A stretch of 64,000 nt of DNA from Collimonas arenae (GTDB lineage Bacteria > Pseudomonadota > Gammaproteobacteria > Burkholderiales > Burkholderiaceae_D): contig NZ_CP013233.1 of the NCBI RefSeq assembly GCF_001584165.1, forward strand, positions 248,001 through 312,000, in the 5' to 3' direction. The translations under genes and the position numbers were made by a program. The notes under the pieces were generated by a model. It saw nothing but the letters and a program-made list of their open reading frames with translations. It made no database searches and was not told the origin of the DNA. This document shows positions 18,222 through 30,906 of this stretch, piece by piece. Every line of letters starts with the position of its first letter. Position 1 is the first letter of the stretch.

Positions 18222-18249
18222 CCGCCCTGATTCGGGGCGGTAAATTTTT
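18222..18249 (+). terminator. terminator after the DUF2058 gene
   Basis: CCGCCC (18222-18227), a short loop, GGGCGG (18235-18240), then TAAATTTTT. Also suitably placed for the convergent alcohol dehydrogenase remnant. Confidence 0.8.
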
Positions 18250-18272
18250 CTACAGCCAATCTCGGCCGCAGG

Positions 18273-19368
18273 TCAGGCGATCACGGCTGTTGATCCGATG
18301 AAATTTTTTCCTCGCGGGCCTTGCATGGCGTGTTGCAGCATCTCCCGCGCTTCCTCCTCCGAAACGCCATAATCGAGAAATTCGGTTCGGACTCCCAGTT
18401 GATGCAGAAAATCTCGTAACCGGCTAACTGCGGTTTGACGATCGGTATTGAACGCCCGCTGCAGGGCAGCATCTCTATCGGCGCGTGCGCCCCAAGCCAT
18501 GTCGAGAACCAAAGGAAGAGTGAACGAACAGGCTATGCCATGTGGTAGTCCATAGCGCAGCGTCATTTCGTAAGAAATCGAGTGGGCAAGAGCGGTCTTG
18601 GTATTGGAGAACGCCAATCCTGCCTTCATCGCAGCAAGCGCCATGGAAGATCGCAATGCCAGGTTGTCGAGCTCTTCGACAAGCGGCGGCAGGAAAGCCA
18701 TGATCTCGTGGATCGCGCCGATGGCGAAAGCGTCGGAAATCGGGTTGGCATTGACGTTCCAGATTGATTCCAGCGCATGCGATAGTGCATCCAGGCCAGT
18801 GGAAATGGTGATTTCCCTGGGGAGCGTCAGCATTAACTCCGGGTCGACAATCGCCGCTTTGGGCCAGGTGCAATCCAGATGCAATGAGTATTTCTTGTGT
18901 TTTCCGCATCCCAGATTGTTGCCCACGGCGTTACCTCGCTCCCGGTGCCAGCGGTCGTCGGGATGGCAACGAGCGTCTTTATCCTGCTTGGCGTGAACGA
19001 TCTGCCATCGGCAAGCAGAGCTAGCAATTCATCGAAATTGCCGCTTTCCGTTCCAACCATTAATGCCTTGGCGGTATCGATGGCGCTACCGCCTCCCAGC
19101 GCAACAACGGTGTCGCATGCGCGTTCGTCCGCCAGAACCGGTGATACATGTCTGTCAACTGGGCAACATCCGGATTGGGGCGGACATCTTCAATCACGTC
19201 AGTCAGCTGTTTGCCCAGCAATGATTCCATTTTCTCAAGAAGGCCCAGCGATCGTGCTTCGGGAAAGGTCACCACGACAACTTTTGCGCCATTGAGGATG
19301 CGCGGCAATTCTTCCAGGCTGCCGGGGCCGAAATGGGTTGCGACGGGATTAAAGAATCGTTGTGCCAC
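18273..19368 (-). pseudogene. iron-containing alcohol dehydrogenase, two frameshifts
   Basis: The coding sequence is spread over three frames. Part 1 begins MAQRFFNPVATHFGPGSLEE (from 19368). Part 2 holds the cofactor segment VVALGGGSAIDTAKALMVG and TTAGTGSEVTPWATIWDAEN. Part 3 holds the metal-binding stretch GLDALSHALESIWN and HSISYEMTLRYGLPHGIACS. Each junction (about 19145 and about 18897) needs one added base. Adding both gives 365 codons, the usual length of family III alcohol dehydrogenases. The metal ligands (Asp, His, His, His) are intact. Divergent from a LysR gene that probably controls it. The substrate is unknown; similar enzymes with a LysR neighbour occur in phosphonate gene sets, which I cannot confirm here. 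Confidence 0.85.
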
Positions 19369-19458
19369 TGACGTCTCCGGTTGATCGGCTATCGGTTCTG
19401 AGTAGGCGGATTGTCGGCGCGCCAGGTTCAGAGTACAAATCGATTGTTCTGCAGTTCC

Positions 19459-19475
19459 TATCGATCTGACCGATA
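19459..19475. promoter_or_regulatory. candidate LysR-type operator
   Basis: TATCG-N7-CGATA, an inverted repeat in the 139-base gap between the divergent dehydrogenase and LysR genes. ACCGATA recurs 20 bases to the right (about 19489-19495). Dyads of this kind between a LysR gene and its divergent target are typical autoregulatory sites; binding is inferred only from position and symmetry. Confidence 0.4.
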
Positions 19476-19507
19476 ATGAAGAACCGCCACCGATAGAATG
19501 CGTATTT

Positions 19508-20392
19508 ATGTACCAGTACCATAAATGGATTCGCTCATTTCATGCTGTTGCCAAAATGCGCAGCTTTACTGCCGCTGCAAGCTACCTGAAAATCGGCCAG
19601 CCGACCATCAGTGAGCAGGTCGGGGCGTTGGAAGACAAATTCTCTGTAGAGCTGTTTCACCGGCGTGGCCGACATGTCGATTTAACCGACGCAGGGCGAC
19701 GCCTGTATGAAATCACTGAAGGAATTTTCGGGCAGGAAGACGAAGCGATTCAATTGTTGCAAAGCTTGCATTCCAAAAAAACAGGCTTGCTTCGCATTGG
19801 CGCAGTTTCACCACCGGTGGTGATGAACCTGACCTATGAATTGATGCGCAAGCATGCCGACATTGAGTTCGCGATCTCGATCAATTCGGAACAGGAAACA
19901 CTCGCCCGGCTCTATGATTTCACGATAGACATCGCGATTCTGGCGATCATGGATCCTGACAAACGCTTGCACATCGTTCCTTATCGTACTTACCCTATTG
20001 TTGCAATCGTCAGAGACGACCATGCGTGGGCAAGCAAATCGCCCGTGCCGTTGTCGAGCATCAGGAATGAAGCGGTCATCATGCGAGAGCCCGGTTCAAA
20101 GACGCGGGATTTGCTGGAGAGCGCTTGCCGCAATCGGGGTATCGAGATCAAATGCGTGATGGAGCTCAATAGCCGGGAGGCTATCATGCATGCCATTGCG
20201 GAAGGCCTCGGGATTGGCTTTGTGTCCGAGATCGAATATGTACCGATACCCGGAACGAAAGCGGTCAAGCTCAAAGGCGCGCCGCTGACTATCGATTATT
20301 ATCTGTGTGCACTTGCCGTGCGAAGGAATCGACCTCTCATCCGCAGCGTGCTCGAATCGGCGATGTCGCCGAAGGCTGCTCATAAAAAGTAG
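19508..20392 (+). CDS. LysR family transcriptional regulator
   Basis: 294 residues. The N-terminal winged helix-turn-helix is seen in FHAVAKMRSFTAAASYLKIGQPTISEQVGALED, and the effector domain starts at about residue 90 (GLLRIGAVSPPVVMNL). It is transcribed away from the broken alcohol dehydrogenase, the usual arrangement of a LysR activator and its target. The effector is unknown. The 26-base gap to the convergent second LysR gene leaves no room for another gene. It appears intact although its probable target is not. Confidence 0.88.
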   Translation: MYQYHKWIRSFHAVAKMRSFTAAASYLKIGQPTISEQVGALEDKFSVELFHRRGRHVDLTDAGRRLYEITEGIFGQEDEAIQLLQSLHSKKTGLLRIGAVSPPVVMNLTYELMRKHADIEFAISINSEQETLARLYDFTIDIAILAIMDPDKRLHIVPYRTYPIVAIVRDDHAWASKSPVPLSSIRNEAVIMREPGSKTRDLLESACRNRGIEIKCVMELNSREAIMHAIAEGLGIGFVSEIEYVPIPGTKAVKLKGAPLTIDYYLCALAVRRNRPLIRSVLESAMSPKAAHKK

Positions 20393-20417
20393 CGTCAACG
20401 CCAGCGGGCGTCACTAC

Positions 20418-21332
20418 CTAGACCGAAGACATGAGGCGCACGATTTCCTTCCACAGGAAGTTGGCCGCAGGACTGAGTTTTCGTCCAACGCGCGTTGCCA
20501 CATAGCGATCGAATGTATTGGCGATCGGATGCTGGATCGGTACGGCCACCACCAGTCCGGCATCCACCTTTTCCTTCGCCGCCAGCCTTGTCATGAATGC
20601 GATGCCCAGTCCTTCAGCCGCAAGCGACGATGCGACCGAGAAAAGATCGCAGGTGATTGTTGGCGATACGCTCAAGTTGGCGTCCCAGAACATGGCCGTG
20701 ACGTAGCTCTGCGCGGCAAACTTGCCTGACATGAAAATGAGCGGGTCGTGCGTCAGATCTTCGATGCGCACCGACGTTTTTGAGGCCAGAGGATGGCCGA
20801 TAGGTACGATCGCACACAGCGGTTCGCGCTGGAACAGGCGTGCATTCAGGAGCGGGTCGCGTGACGTGCCGACGGAGACGCAGATATCAGCCTCATCGTC
20901 CCTCACCATGCGAATCAGCTCTGGCAACGGCCCCGTGCGGATATGTATGGCGATATCCGGGTACTTTTGGTGGAAGCGCTTGAGTACCACGGAAATCAGG
21001 CTGCTGACCAAGCCCTCGCCAGCGGCCAGCGTGACATGCCCGCGGCGGAGGTCACGATACTCCGCGATCTGCGCACGAAAGCGCTTTGCGTGACGCTCCC
21101 GCTCATGGCCGTATTCGACGGCCGCGAGTCCAACCTGGGTGAGCGTGATGCTGCGCCCCTGTCGCGATACCAGCGCCAGCCGCAGCTGACGTTCCGTCGC
21201 AGCGATCTGACGGCTTATGGTCGATACATTCACTCCCAGAGATTCGGCTGCTCGCCGCATTCCGCCGTGCTTCGCCACTGCGCCCAGGTACTCGAGCGTG
21301 CGCTCGCTGATCCCCTCTTCTCCTGTCTCCAT
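20418..21332 (-). CDS. LysR family transcriptional regulator of the transporter/amidohydrolase pair
   Basis: 304 residues. The DNA-binding part is LEYLGAVAKHGGMRRAAESLGVNVSTISRQIAATERQL, and a type-2 periplasmic-binding-like effector domain follows (GHVTLAAGEGLVSSLIS onward). I start at ATG 21332 because AGGAG lies six bases upstream; a longer frame to 21407 has no such site. It is divergent from the transporter and M20 amidohydrolase genes, which it most likely controls. Confidence 0.88.
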   Translation of the reverse strand: METGEEGISERTLEYLGAVAKHGGMRRAAESLGVNVSTISRQIAATERQLRLALVSRQGRSITLTQVGLAAVEYGHERERHAKRFRAQIAEYRDLRRGHVTLAAGEGLVSSLISVVLKRFHQKYPDIAIHIRTGPLPELIRMVRDDEADICVSVGTSRDPLLNARLFQREPLCAIVPIGHPLASKTSVRIEDLTHDPLIFMSGKFAAQSYVTAMFWDANLSVSPTITCDLFSVASSLAAEGLGIAFMTRLAAKEKVDAGLVVAVPIQHPIANTFDRYVATRVGRKLSPAANFLWKEIVRLMSSV

Positions 21333-21517
21333 CCGTCTCTCCTGTTGCGCACCACGCAACATTGTCGCACATCCGGATGTCAGTTTTGAGTGCTTTTTTG
21401 GGTGCATACTGCCAGCTCAAACTCAGGTGGCAACCGTTGCCGAACGGGCTGCAAGCCCGGCGTGACTGCCGAATCGGACGGCTGACGTCTATCAGAAAAC
21501 CTATATGAGGAGACAAA

Positions 21518-22957
21518 ATGGGCGCCAGTCATATTTCGTCCGGCACGATAGCAGCAGACGTGCACGACGGCCCGCAACGCAAGCACACGGCGATCAGTCC
21601 GTATGTGTTGTTGTTCGTAGTACTGCTGATTGCTGAAATTGCCACGTGGATCATTCCGGCTGGTGAATTCGACCGCATCGTCAAGAACGGCATCAGCTTC
21701 GTAGTGCCACATAGCCTCAAGAGTGTTCCGCAGCACGGCATCGGTCTCGGCGCGGTATTCATGGCAATCGCCAACGGCATGGTCGCTTCGGCACCAATCA
21801 TTTTCCTGATTCTGTTTACCGGCGGGGCATTGGCGGTGCTGGAGAAAACCGGGGCGATCAAGGCTGCGCTCGGTCGCATCGGAGCAGGATCAAATGCGCA
21901 GGATGTCTCGGTGATTGTCACCGTCTGCATTATCTTTTCGTTGCTGGGAACCATCGGCGTCGTCACCAATTCGGTCGTGGCGTTCGTGCCGCTGGGACTC
22001 TTGATTGCACGTTCACTCCGACTTCCTGCCGTTTTTGGCGTGGCCTTCATTTACCTGGGGACCTATTCGGGTTTCAACAGCGGCGTTCTTAATCCGGTAA
22101 CCACAGGGTTGTCGCAGCGTCTGGCGGAGTTGCCGATGTTCTCGGGACTCGCGTTTCGCTCCGCGGTGTACGTTCTCTTTGTCATCGCGACGATCGGGTT
22201 TCTCATCGTCAATGTCCGGGCATATCGGCGCAATCCGCAGGCACGGAGATTCCTGATCGCCGAACACGATCTCGTCACGGCCGGACCTGTAGAGAACAGC
22301 GCACGGCTGACACGGCGGCAGATCGCGGCGATCGTTTTCTCCGTCGTCGCGCTCTGCATCTTTGTTTTCGGGGCCGTGGAAATGCATTGGGGCGAAGTCG
22401 AGATGATCTCGATGTTCATGATCGTCGCCATCGGCTCCGGTCTTATCTGCGGCGTGCGGCCAACCCAGATTGCGGATGAGTTTCTGGCCGGATCGGGCAA
22501 ACTGGTCCATGGCGCGCTCATCGTCGGTCTTGCACGCGCCATTTCCACCGTGCTGAGCAGCGGCAAGATTCTCGATCCCATTGTCAACCTTCTTTCCGAT
22601 ATGCTGGCTCCCCTTCATCCTATGATGGCTGCCATCGGCATGTTCCTGAGTGCTGCGGTAATGCATATCGCGATCTCGTCAGGCTCAGGAGAGTCGGCGG
22701 CCTTGATTCCGATTTTCGCGCCGCTGGGAGATGCACTCCATCTGACGCGCCAGGTCACCGTGCAAGCGGTGCTTCTGGGCGAGGGAATCATGAATTGTTT
22801 CAATCCGACTTCCGGCGTGTTGATGGCAGTGCTTGCCACAGCGCGGATTCCTTACGGACAATGGGTGCGTTTCCTCATACCACTGATCCTGCTGTGGAGC
22901 ATCATCAGCATTGCCGCGCTGATAGTCGGCGTCCTCATTCATTGGGGACCGTTCTAA
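21518..22957 (+). CDS. YfcC/DcuC-type ion or carboxylate transporter
   Basis: 479 residues with about 12-13 hydrophobic spans, of the YfcC group of the ion transporter superfamily (C4-dicarboxylate and basic amino acid carriers are the known relatives). Family-like segments include ATWIIPAGEF near the N-terminus, LGTIGVVTNSVVAFVPLG, YLGTYSGFNSGVLNP, SSGSGESAALIPIFAPLGD and GEGIMNCFNPTSGVLMAVLA, which form the two inverted halves. Inner membrane. It is followed after 90 bases by an M20 amidohydrolase, suggesting import of an N-acylated amino acid or peptide that the hydrolase then cleaves. Confidence 0.85.
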   Translation: MGASHISSGTIAADVHDGPQRKHTAISPYVLLFVVLLIAEIATWIIPAGEFDRIVKNGISFVVPHSLKSVPQHGIGLGAVFMAIANGMVASAPIIFLILFTGGALAVLEKTGAIKAALGRIGAGSNAQDVSVIVTVCIIFSLLGTIGVVTNSVVAFVPLGLLIARSLRLPAVFGVAFIYLGTYSGFNSGVLNPVTTGLSQRLAELPMFSGLAFRSAVYVLFVIATIGFLIVNVRAYRRNPQARRFLIAEHDLVTAGPVENSARLTRRQIAAIVFSVVALCIFVFGAVEMHWGEVEMISMFMIVAIGSGLICGVRPTQIADEFLAGSGKLVHGALIVGLARAISTVLSSGKILDPIVNLLSDMLAPLHPMMAAIGMFLSAAVMHIAISSGSGESAALIPIFAPLGDALHLTRQVTVQAVLLGEGIMNCFNPTSGVLMAVLATARIPYGQWVRFLIPLILLWSIISIAALIVGVLIHWGPF

Positions 22958-23047
22958 ATGATCGTGGCTCGATCCACATCGACGCACGGGCGGTGCGTGG
23001 CGCAGCCGCTGCCGTTATCTTCAATCCATCATTCATAGAGGCGCACG

Positions 23048-24250
23048 ATGCCGCTCAAGATTTTTACATCCCTGACCGATATGGCGCCTCATGAGCCGGA
23101 TCTCACGCGCTTGCGCTATCAATTGCATTGCAATCCGGAACTGGCATTCTGCGAGAACGAAACCTCGGATCTGGTGGCCGATCGGCTCAAAGAATACGGG
23201 TTTCAGGTTCATCGGAATATCGCCAAGACAGGGTTGGTCGGAACGCTCACGGTAGGCGATGGGACTCGCACGATTGGTATTCGCGCCGATCTCGACGCCT
23301 TACCGATCAGCGAGGCAAACACCTTCGCACACGCCAGCAGGAATCCCGGGAAAATGCATGCGTGCGGGCATGACGGCCACACGGCAATGCTATTAGGTGC
23401 GGCCAAGCATCTGGCACAAACGCGACGTTTTAACGGCACGGTGAACCTGATCTTCCAACCTGCGGAAGAACGCGGATTCGATAGCGGCGCCAAGCAGATG
23501 GTTGCCGAAGGCCTGTTCGAGCGCTTCCCGTGCGACGCCGTGTTTGCCTTGCATAACCACCCTGGCAAGCCGGCCGGCACTTTCATGTTTCGCTCGGGCG
23601 CTTTCATGGCAGCCGGCGATCGCGTCAACATTCACATCGTCGGCCAGGGCGGGCATGCTGCCAGGCCGCATCTCGCCCATGATCCGATCGTTGCCGCATC
23701 GAGCATCGTGATGGGTTTGCAGACCATTATTTCGCGCAACGTCGAGCCAACGAAGGCCGCTGTGATCACGGTCGGGAAATTTGCCGGTGGCGACGCGCCC
23801 AACGTTATCCCTGGCCAGGTCGAACTACGCTTGAGCGTGCGATCATTTGACCCCGAGGTTCGGGCCTTGCTGAAAAACAGGATCATCGAACTTGTGCATG
23901 CCCAGGCAAAGAGCTTCGAGGTCGAAGCGAACATTGATTATATTGAGGGATATCCGGTTGTCAGCAATACCGACGTAGAGACGCGCTTTGCCATCGAGGT
24001 CGCCAGGGAGTTGGTGGGAACTGACGCCGTGAACGACAACATGGAAATGCTCATGGGCAGCGAGGATTTTGCCTACATGCTGCAAGCCGTCCCGGGTTGC
24101 TTTCTGCGCCTGGGAAATGGTCCCGCCGATCAGGGGCGCGGCTTACACAGCCCGAACTACGACTTCAACGATCAGAATCTTGCGGTTGGGGCGGCGTTCT
24201 GGTCACGTCTGGTCGAACGTTATCTCGACTCGGATCGCGTGACGACTTGA
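23048..24250 (+). CDS. M20 family N-acyl amino acid amidohydrolase (hippurate hydrolase-like)
   Basis: 400 residues, metal-dependent peptidase/amidohydrolase of the M20D group. Motifs: GIRADLDALPISE, MHACGHDGHTAMLLGAAK (metal-binding Cys and His), FQPAEERG (catalytic and bridging Glu), HNHPGKPAG, a central dimerisation domain, and the C-terminal metal site GSEDFAYMLQ. Members remove the acyl group from N-acyl or N-benzoyl amino acids in the cytoplasm. GAGG precedes the ATG. Its place behind the transporter supports a joint uptake and hydrolysis role. Confidence 0.92.
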   Translation: MPLKIFTSLTDMAPHEPDLTRLRYQLHCNPELAFCENETSDLVADRLKEYGFQVHRNIAKTGLVGTLTVGDGTRTIGIRADLDALPISEANTFAHASRNPGKMHACGHDGHTAMLLGAAKHLAQTRRFNGTVNLIFQPAEERGFDSGAKQMVAEGLFERFPCDAVFALHNHPGKPAGTFMFRSGAFMAAGDRVNIHIVGQGGHAARPHLAHDPIVAASSIVMGLQTIISRNVEPTKAAVITVGKFAGGDAPNVIPGQVELRLSVRSFDPEVRALLKNRIIELVHAQAKSFEVEANIDYIEGYPVVSNTDVETRFAIEVARELVGTDAVNDNMEMLMGSEDFAYMLQAVPGCFLRLGNGPADQGRGLHSPNYDFNDQNLAVGAAFWSRLVERYLDSDRVTT

Positions 24251-26947
<2,697 letters not shown>

Positions 26948-26953
26948 GCTGTA

Positions 26954-26990
26954 GCCCCAAGTGATGCGCATCTATTGCATCACTTGGGGC
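26954..26990. terminator. strong hairpin after katG
   Basis: GCCCCAAGTGATGC and its exact reverse complement, arms of 14 bases around a 9-base loop, directly after the katG stop codon and between convergent genes. No T run follows on either side, so it is a probable transcript end or stabiliser rather than a textbook terminator. Confidence 0.65.
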
Positions 26991-27043
26991 GAATTCGGCG
27001 TCCCACATCATGCGCAATATGCTGCCAAAGTGACGCCTGCCGA

Positions 27044-28949
27044 TCATCGCAGGCAACACCTTGGCGGTACGCCATTACAAGGTTTTGATGCAGCCGCAAT
27101 CACGGCGTTTTTGCTGGTTGTGCCGGTAGTCGCCTGGCCGGTGGTCGGATCAAGGATGAGCTTCGACGTGCTCGGCGTTCCGCCCAGGTTCAACATGTTG
27201 TTGAGCGTGCCGGCGATAGCATCGTAGGAACCGGCGATGCGCTGGCCGGATAGCCAGTTGTCTTCGATGAAGCGCAGGATTGACGTCTGGTCGGTCAGTG
27301 TATGGTCGACATAGTTCACTTTCGCATACGGCGAGATCACCAGCAGCGGCAGACGTGGACCATAGCCGCAGCGGCCTTGGGCGCTGGTTTTTCCAGTCGC
27401 GCCGGACAACACTGTTGGGTGCCTTGTACGGAACCTGGTCCGTTGGTCTTGCATACGCCAGGACCATTCAACATGTCTGCCACGCCAGGCGCAGTCAGGC
27501 CATTGCTGCTGAAGGCCGCGGCGGCAGTGGTATTGGCCGACGGATTCAGGATCGGGCTGGCCTGATGATCGTAAAAGCCATCCGAGTCATCGTAGGCAAT
27601 CACAACCAGCGTGTTGCTCCAATCCGGTTGTTGCTGCAGGAAGTTGACGACTTGGGTGATGAAGGCTTGCTCGTCGATCGGATCAGAGTAGCCGGCGTGG
27701 CCGTCTTGATAACCGGGGGCTTTCAGGAAGCTGACTGCTGGATAATTGCCAGCCGATACCGCGTCGAAAAAGTCATGGATGTCGTATTGATGGTTGGCAG
27801 GATCCGGCGTTTTGCCATCTGCCTGCAAGGTTCTGCCGATGGCAGATACCGAGCTCGGACGCGCATGCTTCAGGTTCTGCGTGCTCGCATAGTATTGGAA
27901 TGGCTGGTGATGCGGGATGTAATCGCTCTTGGTGACGCCGGTAATTGCCGATGTCGTTGAACGCTTGCAGCCCGTCGTGCCGTTTGGATTGGTCACGGTC
28001 AGATCGAATCCGCCCTGGAAGAAGCCCCAGCTCACATTCGCAGCGTTGAGCAGGTCGCCGACGTTCTTGCCGCTCAGTTGCGCCGCATCGCGTGTCATGC
28101 AAGCATCGTTCAACGGCTGGGCATCACCCGCCAGGTTGATGCCGCCCGCGCCGTCGTTGGACAGTTCGCCGTAGTAACCGTCGCCGGCAGCATAGTTGCT
28201 GACCTGGCTGGCCGACAGATTGGTGGCGATCACGCCGTTGGTCTGACCAGAAATCAGGTTGATCGCGCCCGGCGCCGACGGGCCGAATGTGGTGCCGAAT
28301 GAGTTGTCGTTCAGTGCGTAGTGCTGCGCATAGTTCCACAGCGCCGTCACGGTATTGCCATCGAAGTAACCCATGGTCAGGCCGTTGGTGTTGAGCGGAG
28401 GTGTCAGCACCTGCGGTGCAGCCGAGTTCCCGGCGCCCAGCGAGGCCGGAAACAGATCCATGGCGCCGCCATTGAAACCCATCTGCTCGGCTTGGTAATC
28501 GTGGTCCTGATCGGCGATGACGACTTGCGAACGGTCAAGACGGAATGGATTGATCGCGTTGACACCGTTACCGGTGTTCAGCGTGGTCGGGTTCGATGTC
28601 AGCAAACTTGGCACGCGCAGCGCCGCAAAACTATTCGTGACGTCCAGCGGTGTTTGCAGGTTGTTGACGACTGGCGTATTGGATGCAGCCGTAAATACCG
28701 GCTCGCCGGTCGGATTGGCGGCGTTCGGATAAGTGCCGAAATAGTGATCGAAGGAGACGTTTTCCTGGAAGATCACAACGACGTGCTGAATCGGTGTAGC
28801 CGCTTTCGCTGCCGCCGGGGATGTCGGGCCATTGTCGAGCGCCGATGACGAGCTGCCGGAACTACATCCGCCAGCAGGCCTGCAGTGATTGCCAGCGCAA
28901 GCGCAGGCTTCGCGAAGCGATGCTCCGCAAATGTTGAGTGCAATTTCAT
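27044..28949 (-). pseudogene. phospholipase C/acid phosphatase family lipoprotein with two frameshifts
   Basis: A phosphoesterase of the phospholipase C/AcpA family. The main frame contains HVVVIFQENVSFDHYFGTYP (metal and nucleophile region), SFGTTFGPSAPG, FLKAPGYQDGHAGYSDP and VVIAYDDSDGFYDH. Two single-base losses break it. The first, at about 28870, separates a normal lipoprotein signal (MKLHSTFAEH, then ALALAITAGLLA) from its GCSSGSSSS lipobox continuation. The second, at about 27412, separates the core from the C-terminal frame with GRCGYGPRLPLLVISPYAK and DQTSILRFIEDNW. Restoring both gives 635 residues. I start at ATG 28949, five bases after AGGAG; ATG 28953 is too close to it. The intact protein would be an outer-surface or periplasmic lipoprotein hydrolysing phosphoesters. 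Confidence 0.85.
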
Positions 28950-29430
28950 TCATGCTCCTGATGTGGTTTTATTGTATTGATTAATGCGATCGCGTCGTCT
29001 GGCATGCACGGAGACAAGCTCGTCAATCCGTCAATAAACCTGCTTCGTGGGCCAGTTAAGCCGCTTCGCATTACTTTTTATTGATGATCAATTGCAGTTG
29101 CGTATTGACGCGCATACAGCCTTCTCCCACGCCAATATTGGTTGAAATGTCGCTTGCCGGATACTGCCCGACAGTCGAAAAAATGACACAGTATTAATGC
29201 TACTGAGAAACATTCGGAGCTGAATTGTAGGATTGGCTTGTTACCGCATGATGACCTGCCGAGTTCCTCTTCTGGGACATAGACTCTAATGACAAAGCCG
29301 CCGATTTCATCAAGTTGAAATATTTCGGCCCCATCATCTCGGGTTACCGTTTTCATCCAGATGTGCACTCACGTCCGTGGACGTTGCCGCCTGCACTGGA
29401 AACTTCACCGTTGCACGTCCTTGAGCCTTT
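28950..29430. other. intergenic region upstream of the cytochrome c peroxidase
   Basis: 481 bases between divergent genes. A minus-strand frame at 29078-29368 starts MHIWMKTVTRDDGAEIFQLD and has a coding-like first 40 residues, but the rest looks random and there is no ribosome site. I treat it as an unconfirmed remnant. No clear repeat or operator seen. Confidence 0.4.
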
Positions 29431-30894
29431 ATGAAAATCCGGTTTCAGCCGCATCCAGCTCTTGCTGCGCCAGCAGCGTCAAGCACCGCGATTCTCGCGT
29501 TCGCGATACTGATGCTTCTCGTGACTGCCTGCGACCGTCAAGGCAAGACCGGCAGCGCCGCAGCACCGCTTGCGGTTTCTGGTGCGGTTGCGCCTGCTCC
29601 AGCCGTTGCGTCGATACCGGCAACGCCCGCCCAGGCGGCGCTTGCGCGCCTGAATGCGCCGATTGTTCCGTTAAGTGCGGTGGCAGAAGTTGGGAAGAAA
29701 ATTTTTTACGATCAATCGCTGTCGGCCTCCGGCAAGCTCTCGTGCGCATCCTGTCACAATCCAGACAATGCGCACGCACCGGCCAACGGACTCGCGGTGC
29801 AGCTCGGCGGCAGGCATGTGCAAGCCCAGGGCGGACGCGCGGTGCCGTCGCTACGCTATCACGAGCACGCGCCGGCATTTTCCATCGGCCCGGACATCAA
29901 ACCTGATGAAGACGATAAAGGTGCCGTCTTGCAGGCAGCAGCGAAGGCGAACCCGATCGCGCCGGCGGTAGCAAAATCGACCCTGCAACCGGCCGCAGCC
30001 ATGCAGGAAGTCGTGCCGCAGGGTGGTTTCGATTGGGATGGGCGAGCGATCAATCTGACGGACCAGGCCGGCGGCCCTTTGCTGGCCGCAAATGAAATGG
30101 CCAATAAAAGCGCCACGCAACTACTGGCTAAACTCAAGGCGGCACCCTATGCGAAGGACATGCTGCAACTGTTCGGTCCGGCCGTGTTTACGTCGCCCAA
30201 CCTGGCGCTGGGCGAAGCCTATTACGCGCTGGCGCTCTACCAGAAAGAAGACCGCAGCTTCCATCCTTACGACAGCAAGTACGACTACTATCTGGCTCAG
30301 CAGGTACAACTGAGCGAGCAGGAAATGCGCGGGCTCAAGCTATTCAAAGATCCGAAAAAGGGTAACTGCGCAACTTGCCATATCGAAAAGCCTTCGCGCG
30401 ATGGCAACTTCCCTCCGGTGTTCACCGATTATCAGTTTGAAGCGCTGGCGGCGCCACGCAACAAGGCCATCCTGGCCAACCGTGATCCCAAATATTTTGA
30501 TATGGGCATGTGCGGCCCGTGGCGCAAGGATGCTGCCAAGCAGCTGAATTATTGCGGTTACTTCAAGACGCCTACCTTGCGCAACGTCGCCACCCGTCAG
30601 GTGTACTTCCACAATGGCGTGTTTCATTCGCTGGAAGACGTCGTGCATTTTTACATGGAGCGGGAAACCAAGCCGGAAAAATGGTACCCGCGCGGCAAAG
30701 ATGGCCTGCTGAAAAAGTATGACGACCTGCCTGCGGCGTATCACGCCAATGTGGATGTTACCGACGCACCGTTCGACAGCAAGGCTGGCGCACAACCTGC
30801 GCTGACGGATGATGAAATCAAGGATGTAGTGGCGTTTCTGAAGACGTTGAATGATGGCTATCGGCCTGAAGGCAAGCAAATTGCGGGGAAGTGA
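29431..30894 (+). CDS. diheme cytochrome c peroxidase family lipoprotein
   Basis: 487 residues, periplasmic diheme peroxidase of the CcpA/MauG family. The N-terminus is a hydrophobic signal ending in VTAC, a likely lipobox with lipidated Cys34, followed by an Ala/Pro-rich linker. The heme sites are CASCH (about residues 107-111) and CATCH (about 313-317), the usual two; YFHNGVFHSLEDVVHFY near the C-terminus carries family histidine and methionine ligand positions. It reduces hydrogen peroxide with electrons from periplasmic cytochromes. It is longer than classical CcpA (about 340) because of the linker and a central insertion. Convergent with an AraC gene. Confidence 0.88.
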   Translation: MKIRFQPHPALAAPAASSTAILAFAILMLLVTACDRQGKTGSAAAPLAVSGAVAPAPAVASIPATPAQAALARLNAPIVPLSAVAEVGKKIFYDQSLSASGKLSCASCHNPDNAHAPANGLAVQLGGRHVQAQGGRAVPSLRYHEHAPAFSIGPDIKPDEDDKGAVLQAAAKANPIAPAVAKSTLQPAAAMQEVVPQGGFDWDGRAINLTDQAGGPLLAANEMANKSATQLLAKLKAAPYAKDMLQLFGPAVFTSPNLALGEAYYALALYQKEDRSFHPYDSKYDYYLAQQVQLSEQEMRGLKLFKDPKKGNCATCHIEKPSRDGNFPPVFTDYQFEALAAPRNKAILANRDPKYFDMGMCGPWRKDAAKQLNYCGYFKTPTLRNVATRQVYFHNGVFHSLEDVVHFYMERETKPEKWYPRGKDGLLKKYDDLPAAYHANVDVTDAPFDSKAGAQPALTDDEIKDVVAFLKTLNDGYRPEGKQIAGK

Positions 30895-30906
30895 CTAGGC
30901 CCTGAT

